A stretch of DNA of 64,000 bases from Flavobacterium lipolyticum (GTDB taxonomy: Bacteria; Bacteroidota; Bacteroidia; Flavobacteriales; Flavobacteriaceae). How positions within the stretch are numbered: the stretch's first letter is position 1; each line of letters begins with the position of its first letter. Location of the stretch: the NCBI RefSeq assembly GCF_020905335.1, contig NZ_JAJJMN010000001.1, positions 310,001 through 374,000 of the forward strand, given 5' to 3'. The position numbers and the translations under genes were made by a program. The notes below the pieces were generated by a model. The model did not search any database. It worked only from the letters and a program-made list of their open reading frames with translations, and was not told where the DNA came from. This document shows, one piece after another, positions 44,529-53,993 of the stretch.

Positions 44529-44583
44529 ATTTTTTTGGTTTTGGATAATAGAACAGAAGCAACCAAGTTAGGCTGCTTCTGTT

Positions 44584-45273
44584 CTATTTTATTTTTTCTC
44601 TGATTTCATTAATATTCATAAATTCAAAACTCCCTATTTTTTCTTCTATACTATCTAAATCTTTTTTATCACTCTTAAAATATAGTATTGGTAGTTTTTT
44701 TTGATTTACGCTCATCTTTTTCTCTTCATAATCCGGAATATTGTTTTCAATCGTTGTTAGAAGTTTTTTATCTTTCAGAATAATATCATCTATATCTCCA
44801 GAAAATCCCCAATATTTTTTATCATCTTTAAGTATGAGTGGATCAAAATTAAAAATAACATTAGAATTGAAACTATTCTTATCAACATCATAAAAGGCAC
44901 AATCAATATCCCCTTCTTCTGTTATAATTTTCAACATTTCTAATTCCGGATCTTCGTCGATATTTACAAACCACTTTTTATTAGATTCAGAATAAAATTT
45001 ATTTATCTGTTTAATTTCTTCATTACTCGAAAACCAATACTCGTTATATTCTCCTTTTTTTTCATCTAAGGTTAAACAGATAAAAATAGTCAAATCATTA
45101 TTCAAGTTTACTTTTTCAGTCTTTACAATTTTTAAGTTTTTAGGAATTTTATTCTTGAGACTTTCCGAGGCTTCAATTTTTTCAGGTTCTACTAAGCTTT
45201 TTTCTTTTGAGCATGAAACCCACATAAAAGAAACTAAAATTAAACAAAAGCTACTCTTTATTATATTCATCAT
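44584..45273 (-). CDS. Lipoprotein, paralogue of the gene at 39775
   Basis: This is a 229-residue precursor with lipobox FMWVSC (Cys21). It aligns along its length with the lipoprotein at 39775: EYWFSSN, INKFYSESNKKWFVNIDEDPELEML, EEGDIDCAFYD, FDPLILKDD, GFSGDIDDIILKDKKLLTT and KLPILYF match equivalent segments there. The cysteine of DCAFYD is specific to this copy. The paralogue pair is separated by about 4 kb of other lipoproteins. The repeated occurrence of the same families in the array indicates repeated duplication. Confidence 0.68.
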   Translation of the reverse strand: MMNIIKSSFCLILVSFMWVSCSKEKSLVEPEKIEASESLKNKIPKNLKIVKTEKVNLNNDLTIFICLTLDEKKGEYNEYWFSSNEEIKQINKFYSESNKKWFVNIDEDPELEMLKIITEEGDIDCAFYDVDKNSFNSNVIFNFDPLILKDDKKYWGFSGDIDDIILKDKKLLTTIENNIPDYEEKKMSVNQKKLPILYFKSDKKDLDSIEEKIGSFEFMNINEIREKIK

Positions 45274-45310
45274 ATTTGTTTTTCTTTTTTGGGATCTAAA
45301 ACTACAAATA

Positions 45311-45813
45311 ATTCTTTAGTAGATTCAATTGGTGGTTGAACAGAATTTTCTAATAAGGTCTGAAGAATCAAAATGCACATTCACTTTTAATGAATTGTTT
45401 TCAAATGGCTCAACCTGAACATTTACAACAAAAAAACCTGGTGCATAGCCTTCTCTCGTTTCCTCAAACAAATCTGTATTCCCATAAAGCAATCCTGCAA
45501 GAGTCGTACTAACATTTTCTCCTTTTTCATTCTTCTCTTCCCATGAAGATTCTTCAAAATCGGGAATACTTTTAGTTTCAACTTTTTTCAATATTAAAAG
45601 AAGCTTTTCATTTGAAGAATCACTATTCTTATATTCGTATTCTCCTTCAAAATCATACAATGCATCATTTTTAACTGCTGCAATTTTATTTTTGTTTACC
45701 GAAATCTTTATTTCTTTGACTTGTTTGATTTCATTGGTTTCTTTTTTTTGATCTTGGCAAGCAAAGAGAAGGAGGGAGAGAAGATAAATAACTACTTTAT
45801 TTTTTTCATGCAC
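45311..45813 (-). pseudogene. Frameshifted and truncated copy of the lipoprotein gene at 41972
   Basis: The first 150 residues match the 41972 product closely, starting with lipobox LLLFACQDQ. Near 45350-45360 a frameshift changes SSDVLENPVQPP into SSDLIRKFCSTTN and a stop at 45325. The lost frame (ENSVQPPIESTKE) is still readable to about 45311, where homology ends. The 50 C-terminal residues of the intact copy are missing. This is a recently inactivated gene. Confidence 0.85.
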
Positions 45814-45899
45814 TCTTATTCATTAATTCCTTTGATTAAAACTCTTTGTTTTAATTTATCTTCTATTGCCCATCTCAATGATCTTTCACAGCATCATCA

Positions 45900-46766
45900 T
45901 TAATCTGCATAGTAATAGATACTTCTTTTAATGTTCTTTTCCTCTTTTTCTAATATTATTTCTGTTACTCCACCATCAAAATTCATTACGACCTCTATTT
46001 TGCCAGATTTTACTTTAAATTTAACATCAATTAACCCATTTTTGTTGATGTTCATTATACTGTCAACCATTGGTATTCTTTTTGGCAAAACAGATGATTT
46101 TTCAACTAGTTTACTTGAAATAATCTCCTCATAAACTTTAGCCAAACTTGTATTTTTTATCGTACAGACTTTACCACTTCCCATTTCTACCGCCACATCT
46201 TCACACTCAGCTGCAGATTTTTTATCTTTACTACTTTTTGCAAATGCAATTACACACCCATCACTTTCAACAAACATGTAATTATCGACAAAGAAAGCAT
46301 CCTGAAAATATTTATCTAATTCAGAATTCTTGTCATACACTTTTTTATTCCGAATACACTCAATTTTATTTGGCAAGATGATCTTGAAATCATCTTTCAA
46401 AATCTTCTGATATGCTCGAAGTAAATATTTATGTTCAAAAAAAGATTCCGATAAAATTCTACTTCTGTACACTTCATCAGAATATTTATTTGAAATAAAT
46501 ACAGAATCCCCGGAAATATCAATGATTAAAGACTTAAACTTTTCAACATCGCAAACATACTCGTCTTTTAATAATGGTACAGCTTTACAAAAAATCCAAT
46601 TATTTCTATTTTTTACTTTAGCTGAAATATCAGTAATCTCCGTTTTCTTTTCTTTATTTATTACATGATTTTGGTGTTCCTCTTTTTTACATGAAAAAAG
46701 AGATAATAAAACTAAAAAAACTGTAGCTCTAAAATAAAAAAACTTAGTGATTTGAATCATATACAT
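45900..46766 (-). CDS. Lipoprotein overlapping the murein-hydrolase effector gene: probable cognate immunity protein
   Basis: Starting at ATG 46766 (or 46760) the precursor has 288 or 286 residues with lipobox LLSLFSC, about Cys26. The start lies inside the last codons of the effector gene (stop 46744-46746), an overlap of 17-23 bp that forces co-expression. The mature part has a small cysteine set (CKAVP, VCDVE, IECIRN, GCVIAF, ECEDV, VCTI) and a C-terminal beta segment (GLIDVKFKVKSGKIEVVMNFDGG). A lipid-anchored periplasmic protein coupled to a peptidoglycan-degrading effector is the classic immunity arrangement. No fold is recognised. The assignment rests on position, not homology. Confidence 0.72.
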   Translation of the reverse strand: MYMIQITKFFYFRATVFLVLLSLFSCKKEEHQNHVINKEKKTEITDISAKVKNRNNWIFCKAVPLLKDEYVCDVEKFKSLIIDISGDSVFISNKYSDEVYRSRILSESFFEHKYLLRAYQKILKDDFKIILPNKIECIRNKKVYDKNSELDKYFQDAFFVDNYMFVESDGCVIAFAKSSKDKKSAAECEDVAVEMGSGKVCTIKNTSLAKVYEEIISSKLVEKSSVLPKRIPMVDSIMNINKNGLIDVKFKVKSGKIEVVMNFDGGVTEIILEKEEKNIKRSIYYYAD

Positions 46767-49700
46767 TATATTTAAACATTTTAATTTCGGCCTTTCTCCT
46801 AACAACTAATCCTTCTAATCCTCCATTTGTCACATCACCCATTTCGTCAGCTCCCCCCTCATAATCTTTTAAATTAATTTTTTTCTTTATCTTCGTTACT
46901 CCGTCATTAAGACCTCCTACATTTAAAAAATTCTGACCTGTATTATATAAGAGACTAACTAATGCATCGAATTCATTTTGATACAAATATACATGAATAT
47001 CTCTTTTTACAGCCTTCTCGAATTGTATTACCCTTTGCTCGAATAATTCTGTTGCTCTTTTTATATCAATACCGTCCTTGAACTCCTGAGGTTCAGAGCC
47101 ATTACACGGAAATTTATGAACTAAATGACCATATCCAATTGAACAATTGCGTTCTTTTGCATCATCATTATAAAGATGTGGCTTAAACTGTTCCCAGTCT
47201 TTTATGAATTTTTTTCCTTTTTCACTTAACCTCATTTTTTGTATATCCATTCTATTACCTTGTGGTCCTTTCTTTTGCTTACCATTAAATGCATTTTTAT
47301 ATCCTTCCATTAAGATATCAACCGAATCAATTAAATCCTTTCTACGTTTGAAAGGAGATCCATTTAATGTATTTGTAAGTGGGCTATCTAAGTTTTCCCC
47401 ATTTTCCGTCGAAAAAATTTCAAAATGCAACATATAAATATCTTGTCCAGTGATTACTGTAACTCCTACGAGCTTTCCTGTTTGCCCAAGAGTATCTCCC
47501 TGTTTAACAATATCATTTTTCTTTACTTTTATACTTTTAGGATTTAATTCACCATACCTTGCGATAAACTTTCTGCCATCTTTTAATTTGTGTAAAACTG
47601 TGACCTGATTTGTTTGCGAATAAAAATATGCCGTTTCTAAAACTTTCCCATCAGCAATAGCAATCACTTCTGCATTTTTCTCCGTGTACAAATCTCTCCC
47701 TCCATGTTTTCTTGCTCCATAATCTCTATAAGAATCAAAAGTTGCTTGATTATGTCCATCAGCAGCAGTCCAATTATAGTTTTTACCCCATTTTGAGCCA
47801 GTATTATTTGTAGGCTTTTCTAATAATGGAAAAATAATTTCTTTCTTTTTTATACTCTCTCCCACAACCATATTCAATCCTTTATAAGACAAATGTTTCG
47901 TAGAATGCCCTTCGATACCAACATAGTAACTCCATTTTTCGCCGACTTTTGTTCCTTTAAGACGGGTTATTTTAAAAGTCGCAGATGCATTGCCTTCTGA
48001 ATCTATTTTTACTTTACTTCTAAAATTTGGTTTTTCCCTTTTTTTGTGGGATGTTAGTACAATCTCTTTACCGATCATGTTTTGTGTTTTAGCGACAATG
48101 GTCACATATTCGCCATCATAACTAAGAGGAATTTCATCTTGTGCCGTGACTCTTTTTCCATCGTACTGAAAATAGGCCGCTGTTATTTTTTCACTCGTTA
48201 CAACATTTAAAACCGCAGTGGTGTTAACATCGGCATTTCTCTTAAATGGGTACAATCTGCCATTTTGTATCCCCATTAATTTGAAGGTAATTTTAGCTGT
48301 TTTTCCTTCCTGAACCCCAAAACGCTTCTGAAAAGTATCATCAAAAGTTATAATCTTATTTATTTCACCACTTTCATTCGTTGTCGTTTCATTATAATAA
48401 GAAGGCTCTTTACTGCCGTTTAAGTAAAAATTAATTCTTACTTTCTGATTGTCATAGTCCGGAATCTTCGCTTTTACATGATTTACTTCTCCCGAAAAAC
48501 CGGAAGTTTCTTTTTTGTCACCATTACTATAGGCCCAATAGGCCTCGGTTACCTGCGGACGCTGTACCTCCATTTTGAAAGTAGCTTTAGCATCGACGCC
48601 TTTTGCTGCGTCGCTAAAGGCTTCTATTGTGTAGTGCCCTTCTTTATCGGGTACAGATATCCCAAAAGATTCCCATTTATGAAGGTGCTTTCTTTTTGGA
48701 GCGCCCTTTTCAGTATACCAGATATCTCCTGACGTCAAATACGGATTATTCTTAGAATCATAAACGATCCATTTTACATCCTGTTTTTCTTTATCTGTAG
48801 GAGGTATTTTAAAAGTTTTTGCTTCTAAAGTAAAAGTCTTATCTGAACCGCCCAATAAAAAGACATTCTTGTTTGATTCTCCTTTGATAGGACCAATACT
48901 GGTCACTTCATTTTTAATTGCTGAAACTTCAAACTCCTGCGTTAATGCATATTGATCCTTACTGATTATTTTAATCTTATAAGTTCCCAAATCAGGCATC
49001 AATACGCTAATGTTTCCTGTTGAATCCAGTTCTTTTTCGTCTGAAATTGTGGTTCCTTTATTATTAATTTTAGTCTCTATTTGATAGTAAAGTTTTAATG
49101 GATTTAGTGATTTTACTTTCGGGTATTTTAAAGCTGTTTTAAATATAAACTCTTTCGCTGAAGGTCTTACCAATCTTCCTTTAACTGTGGAAGGAGGTAA
49201 AATTACAAGCTCCTGAGCCACTATTTTTACTTCTGTAAAAGCGAACGGCTTTTTATTTTTCTTACTGTTTGCTCCATGTTCATACCCATAAGCTTCGATT
49301 ATATAAGCACCTTCTGCATCAAAATTATAACTAAAGGATGTACCCTCGTCTTCAAAAATAGTTTCTTCGTATTTTTTACCTTTTCTCGCCTTGTAAACAA
49401 TCCAGTTAATACCTTCGTTTTTATTTCCATTGTGAACGATCAGGGTTTCGTCAAGGAAAAACTCCAAACTTTCTCCTACGATAAAGGAAGAAGCAGTTGT
49501 ATTTTTTATTTTGACCGCTCCGTTTTTTACCGCATTTCCGGGCGCATCTATACTGCTTATTTCTTTTAAAAATACATAGACAGCTTCTCTTCCAATCTTA
49601 CCATAAAGTCTGTCTGCGCTTAAATTAGGATAAATTTTGGTTTTAGTGGTTATAGTAATTGTACCGGGTAAGTCATCCAGTCCCTCTACTTGTCCTAGCA

Positions 49701-50649
49701 ATAAAAACAGCTCATTATATTGTTCAAAAAGATTGGCTACATTGATTGTGTCTTTTTTTAATTGGTCTCTAATCGTTTCCCAACGTTTTTTACTTCCCTC
49801 TGAAATTTCCCCCAACAAGATATTGGTATCAATTGCTTTAATCATTTTTTCGCGAACGATTTCCCAATTAAAATTTTGGGTCGCTGCCACAGAATTTAGT
49901 TGTTTAAGAGCGGCGTACATTTCTGTAAATAATGCATGATTTGGTTTACCGTCAAAATCCTGAACAGATACTCCTTTATCTTCATCTAAAGCCTTAGAAA
50001 TTTTAGTCCAATATTCTACTGCTATTCTATCATTTATAGCATTAGCCTGTTCTATTTTTTTCCTGATTGCTTGTTTAACAACTTCCAGAGTGGGTTCACC
50101 GTTTGTTTGCAGTTTTTCCGGTATCGTTAGCATTTGTTGTACCTCAACACCGGAATAAATCTGACTTGTTACTCCTTTACCTAAATTTAAAGCATCATCT
50201 TCAACTCCGAATATCGGAGAAGTAGTGTTAGCTGATATCACAGTACTCATCATTGTACTGTCTATAGTATCCGCAACGCCTTCTCCGATTGAAGTATTAA
50301 AATTTGTTGTTCCAAAAGGAATAGTTCCGGGCAATACCGTTACATCATTAAAAGCCTGCCCTGCTTCTCCAAAAACCGAAGGAGTATTGTTTACCGATAA
50401 TGCTGCGTTATTTCCTGCTTTAGCAATTGTATCGTTCACGCCCCCTTCGGCTGAGAAATTAGAGTTTTTAACAGAAAGATTTTGGTTCTTCTGCTCCTGC
50501 CATAATTGTTCTATATCCTTTTGCTGACTCATTTCTTTTGAAATTTTTGCCAGTTCTTTTATCATGACATCGGTTAAATGTTCAGCACTTTTTACATCAG
50601 CACTGTCTTGTATTAAAATATCGAAATTGTGAATTACGTTTTTACTCAT
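46744..50649 (-). CDS. Large dual murein-hydrolase effector: Ig-like repeats, M23-like domain, GH24 lysozyme
   Basis: This 1301-residue protein has no signal peptide. Residues 1-190 are an unrecognised loading-type region rich in Asn, Thr and Ala. About 350-930 are repeated Ig-like beta-sandwiches (patterns such as ITAAYFQYDGKRV and VTEAYWAYSNGDK). About 953-1090 form an M23 (LytM) domain with the HxxxD motif HGGRD (His982, Asp986) and a C-terminal MLHFE (His1075). The usual first histidine of the HxH pair is Met, so its activity is uncertain. About 1139-1301 form a GH24 phage-type lysozyme: Glu1153 in KDWEQF, and CSIGYGH near 1170. The lack of a signal and the divergent partner operon with hub, spike and PAAR proteins suggest delivery by the injection device. 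The promoter carries the 17-bp site shared with two other operons. Confidence 0.85.
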   Translation of the reverse strand: MSKNVIHNFDILIQDSADVKSAEHLTDVMIKELAKISKEMSQQKDIEQLWQEQKNQNLSVKNSNFSAEGGVNDTIAKAGNNAALSVNNTPSVFGEAGQAFNDVTVLPGTIPFGTTNFNTSIGEGVADTIDSTMMSTVISANTTSPIFGVEDDALNLGKGVTSQIYSGVEVQQMLTIPEKLQTNGEPTLEVVKQAIRKKIEQANAINDRIAVEYWTKISKALDEDKGVSVQDFDGKPNHALFTEMYAALKQLNSVAATQNFNWEIVREKMIKAIDTNILLGEISEGSKKRWETIRDQLKKDTINVANLFEQYNELFLLLGQVEGLDDLPGTITITTKTKIYPNLSADRLYGKIGREAVYVFLKEISSIDAPGNAVKNGAVKIKNTTASSFIVGESLEFFLDETLIVHNGNKNEGINWIVYKARKGKKYEETIFEDEGTSFSYNFDAEGAYIIEAYGYEHGANSKKNKKPFAFTEVKIVAQELVILPPSTVKGRLVRPSAKEFIFKTALKYPKVKSLNPLKLYYQIETKINNKGTTISDEKELDSTGNISVLMPDLGTYKIKIISKDQYALTQEFEVSAIKNEVTSIGPIKGESNKNVFLLGGSDKTFTLEAKTFKIPPTDKEKQDVKWIVYDSKNNPYLTSGDIWYTEKGAPKRKHLHKWESFGISVPDKEGHYTIEAFSDAAKGVDAKATFKMEVQRPQVTEAYWAYSNGDKKETSGFSGEVNHVKAKIPDYDNQKVRINFYLNGSKEPSYYNETTTNESGEINKIITFDDTFQKRFGVQEGKTAKITFKLMGIQNGRLYPFKRNADVNTTAVLNVVTSEKITAAYFQYDGKRVTAQDEIPLSYDGEYVTIVAKTQNMIGKEIVLTSHKKREKPNFRSKVKIDSEGNASATFKITRLKGTKVGEKWSYYVGIEGHSTKHLSYKGLNMVVGESIKKKEIIFPLLEKPTNNTGSKWGKNYNWTAADGHNQATFDSYRDYGARKHGGRDLYTEKNAEVIAIADGKVLETAYFYSQTNQVTVLHKLKDGRKFIARYGELNPKSIKVKKNDIVKQGDTLGQTGKLVGVTVITGQDIYMLHFEIFSTENGENLDSPLTNTLNGSPFKRRKDLIDSVDILMEGYKNAFNGKQKKGPQGNRMDIQKMRLSEKGKKFIKDWEQFKPHLYNDDAKERNCSIGYGHLVHKFPCNGSEPQEFKDGIDIKRATELFEQRVIQFEKAVKRDIHVYLYQNEFDALVSLLYNTGQNFLNVGGLNDGVTKIKKKINLKDYEGGADEMGDVTNGGLEGLVVRRKAEIKMFKYNVYDSNH

Positions 50650-50668
50650 CGGTAGCTATTTTTCAGAG

Positions 50669-50678
50669 TGTAAAAGTA
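50669..50678 (-). promoter_or_regulatory. Core promoter of the effector gene (TACTTTTACA)
   Basis: On the minus strand this 10-mer lies 19 bp before the ATG at 50649 and 57 bp from the conserved 17-bp site. TACTTTTA is one base from TAnnTTTG. The same core stands before the fibre and baseplate operons. Confidence 0.6.
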
Positions 50679-50716
50679 GTCTCATAGTTTGTTATTTTAA
50701 AACTTCAAGACGTTTG

Positions 50717-50763
50717 TATTCAGTAGTTTCAGTAAGTTCTCATTCTACTGAAACTACTGAATA
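50717..50763. promoter_or_regulatory. Divergent operator: perfect 18-bp inverted repeat containing two 17-bp sites
   Basis: Arms 50717-50734 and 50746-50763 are perfect complements around an 11-bp spacer. Each arm contains YTACTGAAACTACTGAA, itself two direct CTACTGAA words 9 bp apart. One arm faces each of the two divergent genes. A third copy is at 57799. I propose binding by an activator. Confidence 0.7.
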
Positions 50764-50802
50764 GAGAAGGTTATTTTTTCTTTTTTTACTATTGTTCTGC
50801 TC

Positions 50803-50812
50803 TACTTTTACA
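50803..50812 (+). promoter_or_regulatory. Core promoter of the fibre operon (TACTTTTACA)
   Basis: It lies 58 bp downstream of the plus-strand 17-bp site start (50745) and 175 bp upstream of the first fibre ATG. The leader between it and the gene has no gene. The following bases (CACCCTCAAAAAATCAAATAGC) resemble those after the minus core. Confidence 0.6.
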
Positions 50813-50986
50813 CCCTCAAAAAATCAAATAGCTTTATTTTCTTATAGGCATTCGAAACTTTAAAACTTACCCACAATCCTATTAAACATTAGTTAAAAGC
50901 ATGGAAAAAAGGCCCAAAATACCTGATAAGGATAATTTAAAAAACTTCTTAAACAAATCTTACTTACATCATTAAACAGAAAAAAT

Positions 50987-53035
50987 ATGGCTCTACAAAC
51001 ATTAAACACTATTAAAAGTTGGTTCAAAACTGGTTTTAAACCAACACAAACTCAATTTTGGGATACCTGGGACTCCTTCCGTCACAAATACGAAAAAGTA
51101 CCTGTAAAAGAGATTGAAGGGATTGACGAATTGCTTTCTGCTAAGGCAGATAAAACAGTTTTAAATGATCATTTAACAGATAAAAATGCACATGCCCCAC
51201 AAGGATTAAAATCAGTGCTGGATACCAATCCTATTGCTGCTTACCCTACTGATTCTCACGGATACAGCAATGCAACTATAATGGGAAACTACGGTAACTA
51301 TAAGTATAATAATATTACGGTAGGAAGTGAATTTGACAGCACCTCCTTATTTCAGTTAACAAACCAAATAACACTTAGCTGCAGAGTATTAGAAACCGGA
51401 GATGAAGGCAAGATATCCCTCTTCAGTGGTGATCCTTCATTAGAAAAATATAAAAATGGAAAACATACCTTAATAAAAATTGCCGACCCAGTATCCAGTA
51501 ATGTATTTGAATTTCCTGCAAAATTAGAACGATTTAATAATAATACTTATACAATCGCCACCACAGACGATTTTAAAACTATCAATGGAGAATCTATCGT
51601 TGGCGAAGGGGATATTGTTATAAATGGAGAAATCGAAGAAGCTCCTATCAACGGAAATCAATATGGCAGGCAAAATGGCGAATGGAAACAAATTACGAAG
51701 GCGACGACTCCCAATTTACAAGACGTTCTGGCGCAAGGCAAAGTTGCAATACTTAATGGCATTGCTATGCAAATTGAGGATACGGATACAAATAACCAAA
51801 CTACAATATCCGGATCCACAATTACTATGACTGATCCATCAAACAACAATAACTTCACGTTATATAATGCAAACGGCTTTCAAACAGTAGGTAAAGCCAC
51901 TAATAGTAATTTTTCATCTGCCAAAAACGGATTCCTCTATTTCAACGGTGCCTCTGTACACAATAGGCTTGTTTTTGCTGAACCAGGCGAATCAAATTCT
52001 ACGATTATACTTCCTGCCAAATCAGGAACTATAGCCACTACGGATGAAATAGGATCTCCAGTTTCGGCTACACAAATTGGAATAGTTAATAACATAGCGC
52101 TACAAGAACTTGGAGGGGTTGATAAACTTATAAATGGAGTAAGGATAGGCAAAGGTAATGGTGCTGTTGATACCATAGGTAATACCGCATTAGGTGAACT
52201 TGTTTTATCTAACAATACCACCGGCACATTCAATACAGGGATAGGATGGAAAGCTCTTTCCGCTAGTACCATCGGAACACAGAATTTAGGGTTAGGAGCT
52301 AGCGCATTAGCTAGTAATACATCCGGAAATTATAATCTAGCTCTGGGAGCGTTAGCATCAGCATATACTACAACATCTAGCCAGAATACAATTATAGGTG
52401 CAGCCGCTGGCGGTGGAGTTGATTCTAATTTCAAACGAAGTATAGGAATTGGATACAAAGCATTAGGTGGTGTCGGAAACCTAGGAGATTTAAACATTTC
52501 AATTGGCCATCAAATAGGGGGTAATATCACCACCGGAGCCAGAAACGTTTTAATAGGTAATTCGAGCAATAGTGCCGTATCTAATAATTTGACAACAGGT
52601 AGTGATAATATATTCATAGTTACGGCTGGCATAACTCCTATAGGGGTTACGACTGGATCTGGAAACGTAGCCATAGGTAAGATAACAGGCTTGTCCCCAA
52701 CGACATCAAACACTATCATTCTCGCTGATGGCGCCGGAAATAGAGCAATAGTAAAAAATACAAATGGAGAAATACAAGCTCCCAATTTAACTCCTGAACT
52801 TATTGAATCGGGAGGAAACACTTCGTTAACTACAAAAGCATATGTAGACAGTAAGTCCCTACAAGTTGTTGACGATCCATCAACTTCTCCTGTATCGAGA
52901 GCATATTTAGATTCAACATACCCATTCTTTAGCATCGGTTCAAGAGTTCAATGCCTCTCTATTGATACTGGTTCGACTGTTTACGAAAAAACAGCTATTG
53001 GATGGGCTAAACATCTCGTTACCTCGATCGCCTAA
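50987..53035 (+). CDS. Tail-fibre-like protein 1 with trimeric-head-type repeats
   Basis: This 682-residue protein has no signal peptide. The first 60 residues (TLNTIKSWFKTGFKPTQTQF, DTWDSFRHKYEK) are shared with three paralogues downstream and probably attach the fibre to the injection device. A short helical linker follows (LLSAKADKTVLNDHLTDKNAHA). About 390-570 are Gly/Asn/Ser-rich repeats (IGNTALGELVLSNNTTGTFN, LGASALASNTSGNYNLALG, TIIGAAAGGG) like those of trimeric beta-prism heads. The end includes AYVDSKSLQVVDDPSTSPVSRAYLD, common in Bacteroidota phage fibres. I infer a trimeric receptor-binding fibre. It is the first gene of an operon with a dedicated promoter at 50803. Confidence 0.72.
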   Translation: MALQTLNTIKSWFKTGFKPTQTQFWDTWDSFRHKYEKVPVKEIEGIDELLSAKADKTVLNDHLTDKNAHAPQGLKSVLDTNPIAAYPTDSHGYSNATIMGNYGNYKYNNITVGSEFDSTSLFQLTNQITLSCRVLETGDEGKISLFSGDPSLEKYKNGKHTLIKIADPVSSNVFEFPAKLERFNNNTYTIATTDDFKTINGESIVGEGDIVINGEIEEAPINGNQYGRQNGEWKQITKATTPNLQDVLAQGKVAILNGIAMQIEDTDTNNQTTISGSTITMTDPSNNNNFTLYNANGFQTVGKATNSNFSSAKNGFLYFNGASVHNRLVFAEPGESNSTIILPAKSGTIATTDEIGSPVSATQIGIVNNIALQELGGVDKLINGVRIGKGNGAVDTIGNTALGELVLSNNTTGTFNTGIGWKALSASTIGTQNLGLGASALASNTSGNYNLALGALASAYTTTSSQNTIIGAAAGGGVDSNFKRSIGIGYKALGGVGNLGDLNISIGHQIGGNITTGARNVLIGNSSNSAVSNNLTTGSDNIFIVTAGITPIGVTTGSGNVAIGKITGLSPTTSNTIILADGAGNRAIVKNTNGEIQAPNLTPELIESGGNTSLTTKAYVDSKSLQVVDDPSTSPVSRAYLDSTYPFFSIGSRVQCLSIDTGSTVYEKTAIGWAKHLVTSIA

Positions 53036-53176
53036 ATTTAAGACAAGAAAAAAAGACCTCTTGAAAGTGCTTTAATCGCTATTCAGGAATTTTATCTTAT
53101 CCTAAATGAACAATTATCAAAAGGAGATTTGTTATTGTTTCAATACCTAATAACCTACAACAACATCATTTAAAAA

Positions 53177-53866
53177 ATGGCTCTACAAACATTAAACACT
53201 ATTAAAAGCTGGTTCAAAACTGGTTTAAAACCAACTCAGACTCAATTTTGGGATACCTGGGACTCCTTTCGTCATAAAGAAGAAAAAATTGATATAACTG
53301 ATATTGAAGGAATTGATGAGAAGCTCAGTGAATTTAGTGGCAAGATTCCAACTCTTCAACAAGTTTTCAAAGCTAGCGCTGATTATCAAAATTATTATGG
53401 TTTTGCTGTAGTACTTAATCAAGGATTTGTTCTAAAATATATTCCCACAGGGCCAGATAATTTTTCAGATTTTTCTAAATTATCCATAAGTCCACATTAT
53501 ATATATGGAGCAAAGTACGCTTCTGATATCTATGATCCTACCACGAGATTTGATATAAATCATGAATATTTTTCAATATTCAAGAAATTTGATACAAGTT
53601 TTAGCGAATGTCAGATGTTTGCAGACAGATTTACATTTACCGCAGGTCCATATCCAATTAGCCAGCAAACTTATCACAAATGCGAATTATTATTTCCAAA
53701 ATTTAATAATGGCATAGCGGAAACTTGCACATTACCAATAAAAGTAAATCAAACTGCTGCTGACGATGCCGGTAATATTTCATTGTCCTCCATTAACACA
53801 ACATTCACGACCAGTGACGGAAAAACGATAACCGTTACAAATGGTATCATCACTAATATTCAATAA
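53177..53866 (+). CDS. Tail-fibre-like protein 2 (short)
   Basis: This is a 229-residue protein. Its first 45 residues are almost identical to fibre 1, and the DNA of the first 100 bp differs at only about seven positions, so a recent duplication or gene conversion is likely. The C-terminal 160 residues are unrelated to fibre 1 and end with IKVNQTAADDAGNISLSSINTTFTTSDGKTITVTNG, a beta-rich tip typical of fibre proteins. It is separated by 141 bp from fibre 1 and 127 bp from fibre 3, with an imperfect hairpin (53878-53940) after it. The short body may make it a small tip or an alternative receptor-binding module. Confidence 0.68.
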   Translation: MALQTLNTIKSWFKTGLKPTQTQFWDTWDSFRHKEEKIDITDIEGIDEKLSEFSGKIPTLQQVFKASADYQNYYGFAVVLNQGFVLKYIPTGPDNFSDFSKLSISPHYIYGAKYASDIYDPTTRFDINHEYFSIFKKFDTSFSECQMFADRFTFTAGPYPISQQTYHKCELLFPKFNNGIAETCTLPIKVNQTAADDAGNISLSSINTTFTTSDGKTITVTNGIITNIQ

Positions 53867-53877
53867 TTTATTGAGTC

Positions 53878-53940
53878 TTTTAAAAAATGACGTAGCGACT
53901 AATGATATGGCTTAAACCTCTTTTTTCGTCATTTTTTAAA
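53878..53940. other. Imperfect hairpin between fibre genes 2 and 3
   Basis: Arms CTTTTAAAAAATGACG (53877-53892) and CGTCATTTTTTAAAG (53927-53941) are complementary except for one base and enclose a 34-nt loop. It could reduce or process the message between fibre genes, giving unequal fibre amounts. Confidence 0.5.
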
Positions 53941-53993
53941 GAGAATAACTGACCTCTTTCTAAAACTTAATTATATAACTAATCCAACATCTT

